Assembly (NCBI GenBank): GCA_019693395.1
Contig: JAAMXP010000751.1
Span: 1-64,000 of the forward strand
Direction of reading: 5' to 3'
Length of the DNA: 64,000 bases
Origin: Ettlia oleoabundans
Lineage: Eukaryota > Chlorophyta > Chlorophyceae > Chlamydomonadales
Shown here piece by piece: positions 42,252 to 55,300 of this stretch. Position numbers and translations under genes: made by a program. Numbering within the stretch: the stretch's first letter is position 1; every line of letters begins with the position of its first letter. The notes beneath the pieces are model-generated. The model was given only the letters and a program-made list of their open reading frames with translations, had not been told where the DNA came from and did not search any database.

Positions 42252-45200
42252 TCAGCTGGCGTGCGCCTTGCCTGCTGCGCTGCCACTGCCCTTGGGCGCT
42301 GTGCCAGAGCGGTTGAGCACTATTGCGGCAGCAAAAAGGGCACCAAATGCCGCCACAAGCAGCAGCGGCTTCTGCAGGAGGCCCAGCGAGGAGTAGGAGT
42401 ACTCCACCTGCATGGGGGAGTTGGGCAGTTCAGCAACTGGGCAGACCTGGCCAGGCATCCTATACTACAGTGGCGGGTATAGGCCCATGGCATTGGGCCA
42501 GGGCATAGTTGCTGGGTGCAGTGAGGCTCACAGGGCTTGCTGCGCTACATCTGGCAGCCACCGCCGATGGACACACGTCGCACATTGGAACTGGCTTGTT
42601 GCATTGCGACACTAAGCTCACACTGCGCCTTGCACACGGGAACCCCTCCTCATAGCAAGCTGTCACACGCTCTGGCCACTCAACCAACTGCCGACCCATA
42701 CACCCAGACAGCCACGAAACCAACCAGCCAGCAACCCACCGTGAAGGGCAGGTTGAGCTCATCTACCATGTTGCTGGCTCGCAGCACCACCACGGGGCGC
42801 CCCATCACATCCAGATATGTGTACTGGGTCTCAATCACGGGTTCACCCTCTAGAGGCAGCGCAGACACAACCTTGATGTCGCTGGCCCCCTCAGGCAGCA
42901 CCAGCTGCAACAGCAAAGCAGCAGAAACAATGGCTCAAGGCAGCGGCATGAAAAAGTGGAGCAAAAGGGGATATCGTGATGGCATATGGCGGCGTGCCAG
43001 ATAAGAGCCATGCACCGTGGTTTGCCAAGAAACCCCAAACAAGTGCAGGGTGCCTTTTTATTGCTAATGTGCCTGCAACACGCCACATGCACCAGGCTGC
43101 TAAGGCTGCTTTTGCAAATATCTACATTGTGCACAATAGGCACAACACCATTTATTTGCTTATCGTGTTTGTGCGCCTACTTTGACTGTGAGGCGGTCCA
43201 CCACCAGGCCATGGATAGAGGGGGCAATGGGGGCAGCAAACAGCATGCGTCCGGAGGGCTCCTGCAAAGCAGCGCAGCACGAGGGCAGCTTGGGCAGTGC
43301 AAAGCCAGGCTGAATCATGAAGCATGTCGTGCACCACAGCAGAGCCATCAGGCAGCTGTGAGAGACATGGAGAATGGTCCATTGCCGCACCTTGCGCACG
43401 CAGTCTTGCAGGGGCAGGCTCCATCCGAACAGGAACTGCACAGACCAGCCGCCAAACAGAGGGTAGCGCGGCTGCAGACGGACCTCCAGTCCCTGCTTGC
43501 CAACTCGCGTATCTGCATGCCAGTTCAAGCCAGGCAAGGTGGGGCAATGAGATGGGGCACAGGCCGCAACAGAACGTAGCAATTGCAGCGCCCTCCTTGT
43601 TCTTGGATGTTCTGTGACAAAACAGCCAGGACATGAATGCTGGCCAGCAAGCAGAGCATCTGCATGCACTCCGGGCCTGAATGCGTGCATAGCAAGCAGT
43701 GCTGCTGTGCCCAGCCCCCGGGCCCCCTCACCAGAGGAGGAGATGTTGCCAATTGCATCACGGTAATAGAGGGAGTGGGCAGTGCTGGGGAGCGTTGCCA
43801 CCACCATTGGGATTGAGGCGCGTGCATACTCGTTTGGCCGGGTCATGAGGTCAAACCTGGACCACTCCCCAGTAATGCGTGCTCCTGCGTGCCTCTACAA
43901 GTTGGAATGACATGGAGGTGGCCCTTTGTTCAGCTATTTGATGACGATGCTCAGCACCAACTACTGGAAAAAGCGGCGGCCGAGCTAGTGGGGCCTGAAG
44001 GTCGCATAGTGGCAGGCTGCAGCAACCATGTAGCATGCCTTGCCCGCCCCTCAGGCTGCTAGCAATGGGTAACACAAGAAGCGTTGCGCCACTCCTGCCC
44101 CTGCTGTCTGCAGCCATTGAGTCGGAGTGTACTGCAAGGCTCACCAGTGTGTACCGCTCCTCGAAGTACACGTTGCCCCAGTGGCTGACCTCAATCTCCC
44201 GCTCCAGCTCGGGCACGTGGGAAAAGGGGGCAGAGTTTTCATAGTGCACTGCACAGCAGGCGCAGCATAGGTAGCACCAGATCAAAGCCTAGCCAGCTCG
44301 GATTGAGGCGCGAGCAGATACCAAGCATGCCCTACATGCCCCGCACGCGCACGCAGATACCAAGCACTTAATACTTAAGACAGCCAACTGAAGTGAAACA
44401 GAAGCACCAGACTTGCCAGCAATGGGTTTCAGGGTCAGCGGTGGAATGGCCTCGTAAGGTCCGTACTTGATGCTGTCACCGCTCTGCTTGGAGGGCGGCA
44501 CGTCTGTGAAGGAAGACACGCTGCTGGTGCCCACCGTAATCTGCAGCTAGGAGGCACCACACAGACAAAGAATGCGAGCAGTCTTCAGCAAAGCCCTCAA
44601 TCCGCGGCAACTTGATCACAATGAATCCTATTGCGCAGACCCACTCCATACCAGCCAAAAGGAAGTAACAGTTAAGCAAGATAGGACCATGCAGTTGAGC
44701 GAACACAATACTCCAGGGCGCACGACACACGCAGATAGTAATATCCAGCTCCAGGGTACACGACTGCCCTCGATTTACCAGATGAGTGAAGCCAGAGAGC
44801 CGATACAGCAACCCATCTGCCGCCTTGTGCGCACCTCTGTGCTCTGCTTCTGCACGATGTAGGGGCTGGCCAGCGTGGCACTGTCTTCATACACCACCCG
44901 CTGCGGCTCGTTCTGCTTGATCTTGGCTGGCTCTGGCCGCAACACGTGAGTGAACACCGCCTGACTGTGCAGCGTGACGCGCGCTTCAGGCGCCAGTGGC
45001 TGTGGCAGTTTGAATGCACGGCACGCCATACCAGCAGGGGCACCTGATGGAGATGACGGTGCGATCCATGCCAGCTTGGTGCCATCAACTGAGGCCTGCA
45101 AGAGCACGGCCGCCAGAAGCGCATGATAAGGATCAGTTGCTCTGACTGCAAACGCAGCTACCAGCGTGCTGGACAGGTCACACCCAGCGACTTGGGTGGA

Positions 45201-45620
45201 GATGCCGCAGGCGAACTGACCCCAGCAGCAGGCAGGCAATGCACTGCTGACGGCGAGAGGTACCGCCAACACCCGCCTTCCGCATGTCCATCTGTCAGCT
45301 CTGCTTTTTACCAACTTGATCCATCCGCACCTCTACGAACGCTGCATTGTTCAGCAGACCGCTGGCCTCGCACAATAGCACAGCGTCTGCGCCAGAGCTG
45401 CCATCGTTCCTGACTACGAGCTTGGTCTGGTGCACAGCACGGAAGCTGGCGATATCGATCTGCACAAAAGCGTGTTACGGGAATAGGAAGACGCAGACAG
45501 GCACAAAGGAGTGCGTGATCGGCATACCTTTCGCTGGGCTTCCTCGATCACCAGCTGCGATTGGGCCGAATGGAGCCCCGCTACTATAAGCAGCAACAGG
45601 AGTGCCCTAGAGCCTGCCAT
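42252..45620 (-). CDS. OST1: Oligosaccharyltransferase subunit 1 (ribophorin I)
   Basis: A subunit of the ER-membrane oligosaccharyltransferase that N-glycosylates nascent secretory proteins. The start at 45620 opens with a signal peptide (hydrophobic run LLLLLIVAG, then AQSQ). About nine or ten exons follow. Recognised blocks are LAWIAPSSPS, LPQPLAPEARVTLHSQAVF, YEDSATLASPYIVQKQST, SGDSIKYGPYEAIPPL, YENSAPFSHVPELEREIEV with SHWGNVYFEERYTL, FDLMTRPNEYARASIPMV, LYYRDAIGNISSS, RYPLFGGWSVQFLFGWSLPL, LPEGASDIKVVSALP and YTYLDVMGRPVVVL. A single membrane helix near the C-terminus (LLLVAAFGALFAAAIVLNR) is followed by a short cytosolic tail. This order and topology fit ribophorin I well. Confidence 0.92.
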
Positions 45621-45961
45621 GAACACGCCGAGCTACACAGCGAAACGACAAAACGTTCAGAGTGCCATCATGTGACGTTGAGTGTGGTCACAAAACTATT
45701 ACGCTGTTTGCAGCCGATGACCGACGGATGGCAGGCTGCCGTTCGCCCTGCAACCACTGAGCAGTACACTACTGTACCCTCTTCTGCGCGTTTGGACCAA
45801 AGCTCTTTGGGCTCCGTTGAGTGGTTCCTCCTCGTCGCAGCGCCTACGCTGTCGTTGTCACCACATCAGGGCATTGCGGTAAAATCGCCCGCGACCCCCA
45901 ACTCCCCCCACATCTCCGACACTTTCAAGGGCAGCCAAGTGAAGCCAGAGGCGCCAGGCCC
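45621..45961. other. Divergent region, OST1 (-) and unknown gene (+)
   Basis: About 340 bases. The plus-strand frame of the next gene stays open here back to an ATG at 45821, so part may be coding. The rest should be promoter. Confidence 0.4.
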
Positions 45962-46647
45962 ATGTTTACCGCCTCCCACTTACCACAGCCCGCCGCAGCC
46001 AAGCCCCAAGCGCCGGCAGCCCTTGCCCAGCACGCCGACGGCGGGCACCTGCCCAGCGAGGTTGCAGCGGCGGCAGCAGCCGTCGGGGCAGCCAAAGCGA
46101 CGGCAGCTGCTGCATCTCCCGATAGGAACAAGCGCTGCCCATGCCCAAACTGCCGTGCGGCTGCAAACACTGCTGGCCAGCCCAAAGGGGCAGGCAGCTT
46201 TGGCACCAACGTGCAACGTGCCACCGGCAACAACAGGCAGCCCGCGGCAGTGAAGGGTAGCGGCAGCAAGTTTGGCACGGAGTGCAGGGCCACCACCACT
46301 TTCAATGTCAATGCGCTTCCCGGCAAGCCGTTGATGCAAGCTGGCACCACCAAACAGATGCTGACTGCCAAGGTAAGTTTGTGATGGGATGGGCTGGCTG
46401 GACGAATGCTTTTTCTAGAGTATGCGATAAGAATATCCATCGCAACATGACAGCGCGGGCAGGAATCGATGCGTCCTTACAAAAGCTGGTGGGGCAGTTC
46501 ATTCAATGTTGTTTTGGTTAGCACCCATAAATCAGTTCTCTCTCAAGCTGCCCATTGCCTGCCCTGCAGCCCAAGCCCAAGAAGGACACTTTGAAGGTCA
46601 AGCTTCAGAAGCTCGCAGCGCGCCTGGTCAAGCGGAAGAAGGAGTGA
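45962..46647 (+). CDS. Small basic protein of unknown function
   Basis: Not recognised. Two exons (45962-46372 and 46570-46647) join in frame to give 162 residues; an in-frame ATG at 45821 would give 209. The sequence is Ala/Pro/Gly/Gln-rich and ends in a strongly basic helix (LQKLAARLVKRKKE). A CPCPNC cluster sits in the middle, too short for a zinc finger on its own. The GT donor (gtaagt) and the AG acceptor are good, and the composition differs from intergenic DNA, so it is probably expressed. Two TGTAA motifs follow at 46864-46868 and 46889-46893. Confidence 0.5.
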
Positions 46648-46863
46648 TGGGTGCAAGATTGATGGAGGTCGGTTTTGATGGCTCGACGCGAGGCCTGGCA
46701 AGGCAGTTGGCTGTAGATTCCAGTTCTATTTGTCTGGCGCTGATTGGGATGCGTCTGCTACCACTGATGTTTCATTGAACTCACCCCTGCCTTGATTTTT
46801 TCGCAATTTAACTGTTACTATGTTGTTCACGATGAATCACAGTGATAACTGTATTACCTACAG

Positions 46864-46893
46864 TGTAAATTTAACCTGTTACGTACAGTGTAA
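46864..46893 (+). promoter_or_regulatory. Two candidate TGTAA poly(A) signals in a short imperfect repeat
   Basis: The motif acagtgtaa occurs twice, with TGTAA at 46864-46868 and 46889-46893, about 220-250 bases past the stop at 46647. It lies in an AT-rich patch just before the convergent gene end at 46920. Confidence 0.5.
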
Positions 46894-46919
46894 CCTTTAC
46901 CGTCCTATTTTATACAACA

Positions 46920-48243
46920 TCAGCCGCCTTGCTGCCGCACTGTAGCCGCAGGTCCTGTACCCTCTGCCATTCCCAGTGCTGCCGTTGCAACGGCTGCGCC
47001 TGCCCCTTTGTCATCTGCAGCTGGCCCACCTCCCATCCCTGCCCCCTTGCGTGTTTCTGCCCCGGCCACTGCTGCCGAGTTTCGGCGCACAGCCCGGGTC
47101 CAGCGCCGCAGCATGCCCTCCACATCAGCGTCCATGCGGGTGCCCACGCCACCCCATACCAGCAAGTGCGGCAGGTCCGCCAGGCTGTCGCCACGCACCA
47201 CCCGCACTGGTTCAAAGCCAAAGCGGCCGTAGTAGCGCACCAGCCGCTCGTGCCAGGCAGCATCATCTGCAAGGCACCAGGCGAGGTGGTGCATATTGGG
47301 TACAGGCTGCGTCAAAAACGGCAGTTTCTTAGACTTTAATAGACGTGGCGATTGCAATGGACACCAGCGCAGTGAGCTACTACGGCAAAACAAGCTCAGC
47401 TGCAAACATCACTCACTCACCGTTGATGGCTAGAATCTCAGCCTTGCGGCAGCCGCGCGAGAGGCCAAAGGCAAAGGTTGCAGCGCCAATGAGCAACCCC
47501 AGGCCCAGCACACCACCTCGTGTGCGGCCTCCCTCCTCGCCGCGCTGCCCTTTTGTAAACACCTGAAGCATGTCGCAGTGCATGAGGCGCAGCGGCGGCA
47601 CAACAAAACCGCTGGTCACAGCCAGCACACGGCCACGGCCGCCAACACCTGCTGCTGCTTCCTCGGCTGCTCGCTCCGCAGAGCTGGGTGCCCTGCTGCC
47701 GCTTCTGCCTCTGCTGAGTGCGATCGCGTCACGGCAGACGATGCGGTAAAAGGGCCCAAAATTTTCCACACTGATCTCAAGGTCCCTGCAAGAATGAAGA
47801 GCAAGCTGCAGGCGCTTGTCCCGGTTCCACTGGCATGCATGCCGGCACCTGGCACCAGCATGCGCGAGGCGGCACAACACTACATGCCGGCTGCATGTAC
47901 CACACCTTGAGAGTGCAATCTGCTGCACCTCCTCCAATGTAACCAGTCCTGACTTGTTGGTAGCAGTCTCTGGGCCAACATGGTCTGCTTGCGGCGCCAG
48001 TGCAGGATGGGGGCTCAGCACATGCCGCCGCCGCTGCCACTGTTGTTGAGTAGTGTGCCGCAACCAGGGCGGGCGATCATAGTGGGTTGGGCTGATGATG
48101 CGACGCGAATGCACGCTACGTGTTGGCGAAGGGCCGCAAAAGCAGTCGGGCTTAGGAGCGATGGGGGGGCGGACGAACTCTAAGACAGCTACAGCGGCGA
48201 TCATCAGCCATACTCCGTGCAAATTGTGCTGCAAGAACACCAT
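46920..48243 (-). CDS. GNAT-like acyltransferase family protein, probably plastid
   Basis: At least three exons. The first runs to EEVQQIALSR and splices (codon split AG|G) to DLEISVENFGPFYRIVCRD. This exon continues through FVVPPLRLMHCDMLQVFTKG and a hydrophobic Gly-rich stretch (GGVLGLGLLIGAATFAFGL) to CRKAEILAIN. The last exon reads DDAAWHERLVRYYGRFGFE, then DLPHLLVWGGVGTRMDAD. The segment with AEILAI, LVRYYGRFGFE and LVWGGVGTRMDAD resembles the second half of a GNAT fold as seen in plant plastid proteins. The acetyl-CoA loop is not clear, so activity is uncertain. The start ATG is not firmly supported. The stop is at 46920. Confidence 0.6.
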
Positions 48244-48779
48244 GCAAGCGGGGGGATGAATTCAGTCGCTGCCACATCAGCCCTTGGCGGCGGCAAGCAC
48301 AGGACGCCGCTGTGTTTTGTAAGTTAACATGAGTTCTTCTATGCCGTCCATTCGCACTGCCACTAGATACAAAGGTCTGATGTGCTCTAAGCAACTAAAA
48401 CCTGCAACGATCTGTAGTTGGGATCAGGACCAGTCGGGGCGCTCTTCCGGCTGGGCACGGCTGATGCACAGAATGGTCTTGGCTGCTTCCTTCAATTTCA
48501 GGGCTCCCAGTTATTATGTAATAGGGCTCCGCCTAATAGGGCTCCTAGAACTAAATGAATAAAGCGTTCAGCACACAAACACACTGAGTCACAGCTGTTT
48601 GAATGTAGGGCAAGTACGTGGTGGTTGTGATTCACCAACCATCATGAAAACGCCAACCGCCATACCAACACGACCAACGGCATGCAGAAGCATAGGGACG
48701 CATGATCGTCAGGAGCAGGTGGGCTCAAATCCAGAAAACGTGGGTTTCTCGTGACAAGCAGCGCGCGCTTGCATTCATG
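48244..48779. other. Intergenic
   Basis: No gene seen. It should contain the promoter of the GNAT-like gene and the 3' flank of the Cys-rich gene, both on the minus strand. Confidence 0.45.
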
Positions 48780-51411
48780 TCAAACCAGTTCGCAGCCAAC
48801 GGAAAGGTTGTCGGGATAGTAGGAGTTGGCTTCATCACATTGCTCGCACACACTGCCGTCATCGCTGCACTTCAGGCAGCCAGGGTACTTGCTAGCGCAC
48901 TGCAGAACGTTTCCAACGACCAGTATGTAGGGGGTGACCGACACTTGCCGTGGGCAAAAATGCCGCTGTTGCTGCTCCACAGGGCTGCAACGCAATCAGA
49001 CATTAGGCACCTGCGCCGTCCACGGCAGAAGTATTGTGCACCCAGCAGGCACCAGCAGAAAGCGATTTACTGGGCAGCACCAGCGGGCAGCGGACATACT
49101 TGAATGCAGCCTCCACTGCTATGAGGGACGTAACCGTTGGCAGCATCACACTCCATGCACACGCCGTCGCCATCGCTGCACTTCAGGCACTTACTGTGCA
49201 GGACAGTGCACTGCAGGCGCAATGGGGCGCGATGTGCCAGGGTGAGCAGGAAGGGTCCGGCAGAGCCAGGGAGTGGGGTGCTGCGGGTTGGCGCTGCAGC
49301 CTGGCATGCAGTCTGCACGCAGGTTACATTCATGCTGCAAATTCCCAACAACAGTTACAGGCAGGATTCACTTACGAATTGGCAGTGGCCCATGTCGTCG
49401 ACATACATGGGGAAGCCGTTGTTGGGATCCTCACACGTGATGCAGTACATGGGGTTGTCGCCATTGCACGCGCTGCACCAGCCTGCATGGTCACCCTGAG
49501 GATCGCACTGCAGCACACACAGGGCACATCAAGGACTTGAGATGAACTTGCAGCGCAATCACGAGTGCGCGCATCTCTAGTTGCCTGCAAGGTGGCATGG
49601 CGGGCTTACAACGCTGGCCTTTCCTAACGCCTACCAGGCAACTGAGTGCTGCCAACCACCACCTGCAGGGCAGCTTCTTTTTCATCACCAGGTCTTGTCT
49701 GTGATCGAACAACCAGCTGCGAACCGTTGCTTCACGCACCATAGCGCATTCGCCGTCGCTGGTGGTGCTGTACACGGGTGCCCAGGAGTAGGCATCAGAG
49801 TTCCAAATTGGTGGCGTGCATTGTGTGCACTTGCCCCACTTGTTGCACTTGAAGCAGTTGGCCGGGCATTCAACCTATGGGGAGGGGATGCAGGTGCACA
49901 TCTTTGGATCAGTGACGGGACTGCAGAGGGGGTACAAGGTGCTACATGCAAGCAGCGGATGTGAAAGCAAGCAGACTACAACGTCAGCATGCTGACAGGC
50001 CGGCACGCCGGAAGGTGGGGGCGGCAACGGGTAAACAATAAATGAACAAGCGAACAAGTGTGATGCAAACCGCTGCGCTCCTCACCTTTTCGTAGCACAT
50101 CCCACTGTGCACGAACCAGCCAGACTTGCATTGCAGGCACTTGCCCATAGTGTTGCACTTGGTGCAGTTGGTGGGGCACTGAACCTGCAGCGAGGGGATG
50201 CGCAGGCGCAGCTGGCAAGTGTTGAGCATAGTGCGTATGGCGGCAGATGGCAGCAGAGGGAACAGGCAGCTGCATGTGTGCGACATCCAGGTGAGCGCTG
50301 ACCAAGGGGGTAGGCCTGCTGCTGCAGCGGGCGAGCGGGCGGGCGGGCAGGCGGTTGAGTTAGCGGGCGGGCAGACAGGAGTCTGAACTGCAGGGCAGGT
50401 GGACTGCAGGCCGGAAGAGGCAAACGTTGCTTAAGTGCTGTCCTCCACATTCTGCTGCCAATTAAGGCGTTGCGATGCTCACCTTCCGGTTGCACTTCTT
50501 GCCCTGCATGTACCAGCCGGGCTTGCATCGCAGGCACTTGCCTAGCTTGTTGCACTTTGCACAGTTGGTGGGGCATTGAACCTGTTGAGCGGGTGAAGGC
50601 AGGTGAAGCTGGTGGATTGTTGAGAGGCATTGATATGAAAGACATCGAGGAACAGCAGAAGCAGCAGGCCTGCCTCTGCCTAGGCAGAGTGGCCATTTGG
50701 TGTGGCCAGATTGAAGGCAGTTGGGCAGCCGGGCCTGCGGGCAGGCAGGCAAGGCGAGCATGCCGGCGAGCAGGAAGGCAGGCATGGGATAGGTGCATCA
50801 TGATATACGCAGGGACCAAAAGTCATGCGCTGCTTGTTAAGTTGCCGCCATTATGCTGCATACCTTCTGATTGCACTTGTAGTTTTTGAGGGAGAAGCCG
50901 GGCTTGCACTTGGTGCAGCGGGAGGGCTTGGTCCCGCTGCAGGAAGCGCAGCCCTTTGCGCACTTCACACAGTAGCCCTTGGGGTGCTTGCCATAGTCTG
51001 TCGCGCACTTCAGGCACCTGCACCACAGGTGTTGTGGAGATTACAGGTCGCTCACCTGATGAGACATGGCGGCATGAGAGAGACGCAGAGCTCCCTTCCA
51101 AACCCCAGCCCTGGACGGGCAAGCCCTAGGCACCCGGGTGGCATGTTGACATGCCATGACATCATGCTAGCACTTACTTGTTGCGCTTGCATTTGGAGCA
51201 GCCCTTCTTGCCCGCCTTACACTGAGCCGCGGCCCCTGCAGTCAGCAGTCAGCAAGAAGGAGCGGTAAGGAGCAAGTGCCGCCAGCAAAGTAGCTGGTAT
51301 GAGGGCAGGTGGTGCGGAGAAATCGACGGCAGAGACCCCCCCTGGGCGATCACCTTGCCCCAGCACCAGCAGAATAGCTGTCACGACGAGGATTGCCACC
51401 GAGCGACGCAT
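48780..51411 (-). CDS. Secreted Cys-rich modular protein, one module per exon
   Basis: The start at 51411 opens with a clear signal peptide (RRSVAILVVTAILLVLG), followed by AAAQCKAGKKGCSKCKRNK. Then come Cys-rich modules, most in their own exon. They include CLKCATDYGKHPKGYCVKC with SCSGTKPSRCTKC, then VQCPTNCAKCNKLGKCLRC with KPGWYMQGKKCNRK, then VQCPTNCTKCNTMGKCLQC with KSGWFVHSGMCYEK, then VECPANCFKCNKWGKCTQC. A divergent middle follows with CSACNGDNPMYCITCE. The last two modules are alike (KCLKCSDGDGVCMECDAANG and GCLKCSDDGSVCEQCDEANS). The stop is at 48780. The CxxC-xnC spacing recalls furin-like or growth-factor-receptor Cys-rich repeats. No membrane anchor or enzyme domain is visible. 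Extracellular or cell-wall location is likely; the function is unknown. Confidence 0.78.
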
Positions 51412-52374
51412 CTTGCGGTGGGAACGCAAGTGTGGGGTCGCAATAAGAGGTGGCCTGGTGGTGCAAGCTGCACAAACAGGACTTTCACGTAACAATAACA
51501 CGAAGAGATGGGTTTAGAGGGGAATGTCAGGCGCAGGCCGCCTGCGCGCATGAACAGTACTGCTGGCACTTCGCCTCACCTTCAGGGGGCGTATCAGCTT
51601 TGTATTTAGACGCTCGCGCTGACGCGCCTGTCACGGGTTGCAGACCCAAGCGAGGCAAGGGGTGCAACTAGGTGCAGCGCTGAAGTCAGCTTGTCACTTT
51701 CAACCTGCCCAGACTCCCACCGACAACAAATTACGCGGCCGACGTGCTGCTGGATGGGAACAGAACAGGCGGGGCCCCTTCAGGGGTAAAGAGCGGCTGG
51801 CCCCAGGATGATGGTTTGGCCGTTGGGCACGGGCGGTGGGCTTTTGGCGGGCTTGCGGCGTAGCAGCGAGACAGCAGACTGTTGCAAGCCACCTTGCAGG
51901 GCACACGCGTCTGCACAGGTCACATATACTGCATTCGGTTTAGTGATCGCCATGCACAATTGCAATAACCAGAAGCAAGCCGCCAGGGAGGCGAGCGGTG
52001 GTGGGTTACACCATTCGGCCGGCTGTGCTGTCCGGACCCAAGGACTGACTGACTGTCACACCCCAGTGAACATGGAAGTTGACTGCTGGGCCAAGGGAAC
52101 TTCTTCAAGGAGCATGGTAAAGAAGCAGGGCAAGCATGTGTAGCGAGGAGGAGGTTGGGGTGCCTCCGAATTTGCTCATGGGGAGGCGCTATCGCTCCAT
52201 GCCGCCAACTCTACCTCCGCTATTCAGCCAAAAGCAGGGTGACCCGATGGTCATCGCGTGTTGACCTAAATGGTTCAAAACAACATCGCAGACAATATTG
52301 CTGGCAGATGGGCGCAACGTGTGTGATTGCAATATGGGGCTGCTAAAATCTTACATGCAAGTCGTCCCCATGGT
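51412..52374. other. Intergenic between Cys-rich gene and NUDCD1-like gene
   Basis: No supported gene. A minus-strand open frame at 51780-51965 (61 codons, MQLCMAITKPN...) has no homology I recognise. The region should hold the promoter of the Cys-rich gene and the 3' UTR of its neighbour. Confidence 0.45.
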
Positions 52375-55300
52375 TCACATGTCAATGACGCGCAGCCCTT
52401 CCCATGCAAGCAGGACAAGGCGGCATGCGCCCACGCGACTGCCCGCCAGCACGGCACCCAGCAAGCCGCGCCGCCGCCCACCATCCGGCAGCTCCATGTC
52501 GACCACCTGCAAGGGTTGCCACACGGCGGGGGAACAGGAATGGAGGATTGTGCTGTTGTGCTGATGAATGCAGAGGGTAGAGAGAAGGGTGACAACCTTG
52601 ACCATGTCCTGGTAGGAAAGGCCCTGACGTGCGGAAAGCAAAATCCCCAATGTGCGGTAAGGGAAAGCCCTAACGTGGATGTATATGTGGCCAGCAGTCC
52701 ACATCAGCCGGTTGCTAACTGAGCACAGAGTATTCGGCATGTGAAGAGCCGGGTGGGCGGGTAGCAACCACATGGTGCAAGCAACAAACCACCTGCAGCT
52801 CTGCCATCCCTGCAAGCCCCATGGTACACACCTGGTGCTCCCCATACTCCTGCCTGGCCGCTACGCTACGGTACAGGTAGGCGTACTGCATAGCCTCCAC
52901 AAGAGCGCACGCCACATCCCCACCTGGCGGCGCCAGCAGCAGGTATTTACGCTGCACCTTGCCTGCGCGCACATGTGGAGGCCACAATCCATGTGCAAAA
53001 GGGGGGAAGAGGGCTGAGTTGGTGGAGCGAATACCACCAGGCATCAAACCAGGCCACCGGATAAGTCGATCGAGAAGCATTCCGGAGTGCAAGTCAGGCC
53101 TGCGCACTTAAACGGCAGAATCAAAAAGCCTTGTGCGGCCATGCAGCCACCCAGCTAGGGTGGAAATAAACATCAAGCTTGTTGGGCACAGCCCAGACAT
53201 CCCTCCATGCATTCCACACCTGCCGCAACATACGCCATTGCTGGGACGTAGCCGATATGCTCAATGATAAAGCCCCTGGGTCCCTCTTCAACACCTCCAA
53301 CACCGGCGCCACCACTGCTACTCCTGCTCTCGCTGGCATTTCCATCCATGCCAGCCAGGTTGCCACTGCCCACTGTGCCATTGCTGCAGCTGACTGCCAC
53401 CACAGCGCAGTCCACATCATCTGTCAGCCCCAGCAGCAGGCGCGGACCCACATGGGCACTATCGCTGCTGGCATCGCTGCCGCTGCCAGCCTGCTGCTGC
53501 TGCCACCCGCTGCCACCACCCTCCTGCATGTGGGTGTCAGGTGTGGCCGGCTCCTGCGCGCCCCAGGCTCGCTGCTCCAGGTGGCACGTCAGCAGCTTGT
53601 GTGGCTGGCAGGAAAGCGTGTGCACCAGCTGCATCAGCGGTGATTGTGGGGCCGCCTGAGCAACCCCCTGCTGCGATGGCAGCGGTGGCTGTTCGATGGC
53701 GGCTGCCCCTTCATGGCCAGCCGGCGCTGCTGCGCCAGCCACAGTTGCCACCGTGGCAGCAGGAGTAGCGCCAGCCAAGGCAAAGGTGTAGAGAGCGCAG
53801 GTGGGCTCGGACCCCATGGAGCCAATCCCGTCGGGACCAGCCTCACGGTACAAATCAGCGTACTGCTGGTGAGGCAGTGGGCCTGTAGTACCTCAAAACC
53901 ACAAAGCACATGCGCAGGCAGCTTGTGGCGAGCATGGCTGGCAGGACGATAGGCCCAGGCAGCAAGCACAAGGGGAGCGTGGGCCTAGTGTTTAAACTGT
54001 GCAAGCAAATCAGGCAGTGCATGACGTACGCAGTCAGTGTGTGGCAACGCTGGTCGTGACTGTGCAAAGTGCGAATGTTGCTGCAAGTGTGCATGTCCAT
54101 GTGATGGAACGTGCCGGCATGGGATGAACTGAGCAGGGTGACAGGGGATAAAGAACTACTGATTAAGCTACTGCCCAGCCTGAGGCCCGGAGTTCAAGGA
54201 GGCCCTGCTTCAGGCACCACACTGGATGGAAGTCTGTGAACAAAAACAATTAAGTCTGTGAACAAAAACAATTAAGGCAGCCAGTATATTTGGCGGCGCA
54301 ACCTGCCTCCAGCCTCACTCACCCACAGGCTCCTCAGACGTGAACGCAGCCAGGCGCGCCACTGCTGCTTGCAGGGTGCGGGGGCTCACATCACCTTCCA
54401 CCTCATCCGCATCCATGGCAGCAGCGCCTGAGGCACGCTCGCCTGCGGCAGCCGCTGCTGCTCGTTGTGCCGCCGCTTGATCCTCGGCTCCTGATGATGA
54501 GGGCTGCAACGCCAGCAGGACACTGCCAACAGCTGGATTGACCAACACTCCATGAGGCGGCAAGTCTGAGACCTGCAGGGGTGGAATGAGCAGCCAAGCA
54601 GCAGACTGGACAAAAGCGCCAACGCCAGCGTGTAACTATTTCGAGGCCCGCACTGTCTAAGCTCTGCAGCACGCTGTTGAGAAGTACATTCAACGCTTCT
54701 GGCTCACCCTCAGCAGCTGCACGGCGCCCGCTTGCAGCTCCGCCTTGGGCGCCAACTGTGCCGTCAGCCGCACAGCATACGCCTCACACCGAGAGGGCTG
54801 GCGCTCGCTGCGGGGGCGGGGCGCCCACAGAATGCAGCATATATCGACAGCAGTACTGCCCACACCCCCGTTGCTTCCTTGCTGCGGCAGCCGAAAGGCG
54901 GCGGCAAGGTGCAGCGGGCGCACGCCCTGGAGGGGTGGCTTGCTCCCAAGTGGAAACACAGGGGAAGCCGTGCTGGCGGGGCCGCCACTTGCCGGCCTTG
55001 TAACCAGCGAAACATCACCTCGGCCGGCAGAAACCAGCAGAAGGCTGCTGAATTGGTTGCTTCCAGCTTCTGTTCCTGCATGCTGATGCCCTGCTGCAGC
55101 TTGGACCTCCACAACAGAAGGAGGTAAGCTGCCGCCTGCGAGGCCAGCTGTGGGCACATCCTGCTGTGGGAGGCCTGCAGATAGGGAGAAGCAAGTGGAA
55201 CAATCATATCATCTGACATGCACACCATGGCACTTATGGGCATCACACATCAGAATGTCTGCTGCTGAAGAGTGGTCGCCACCATATAGAGCACGGCACA

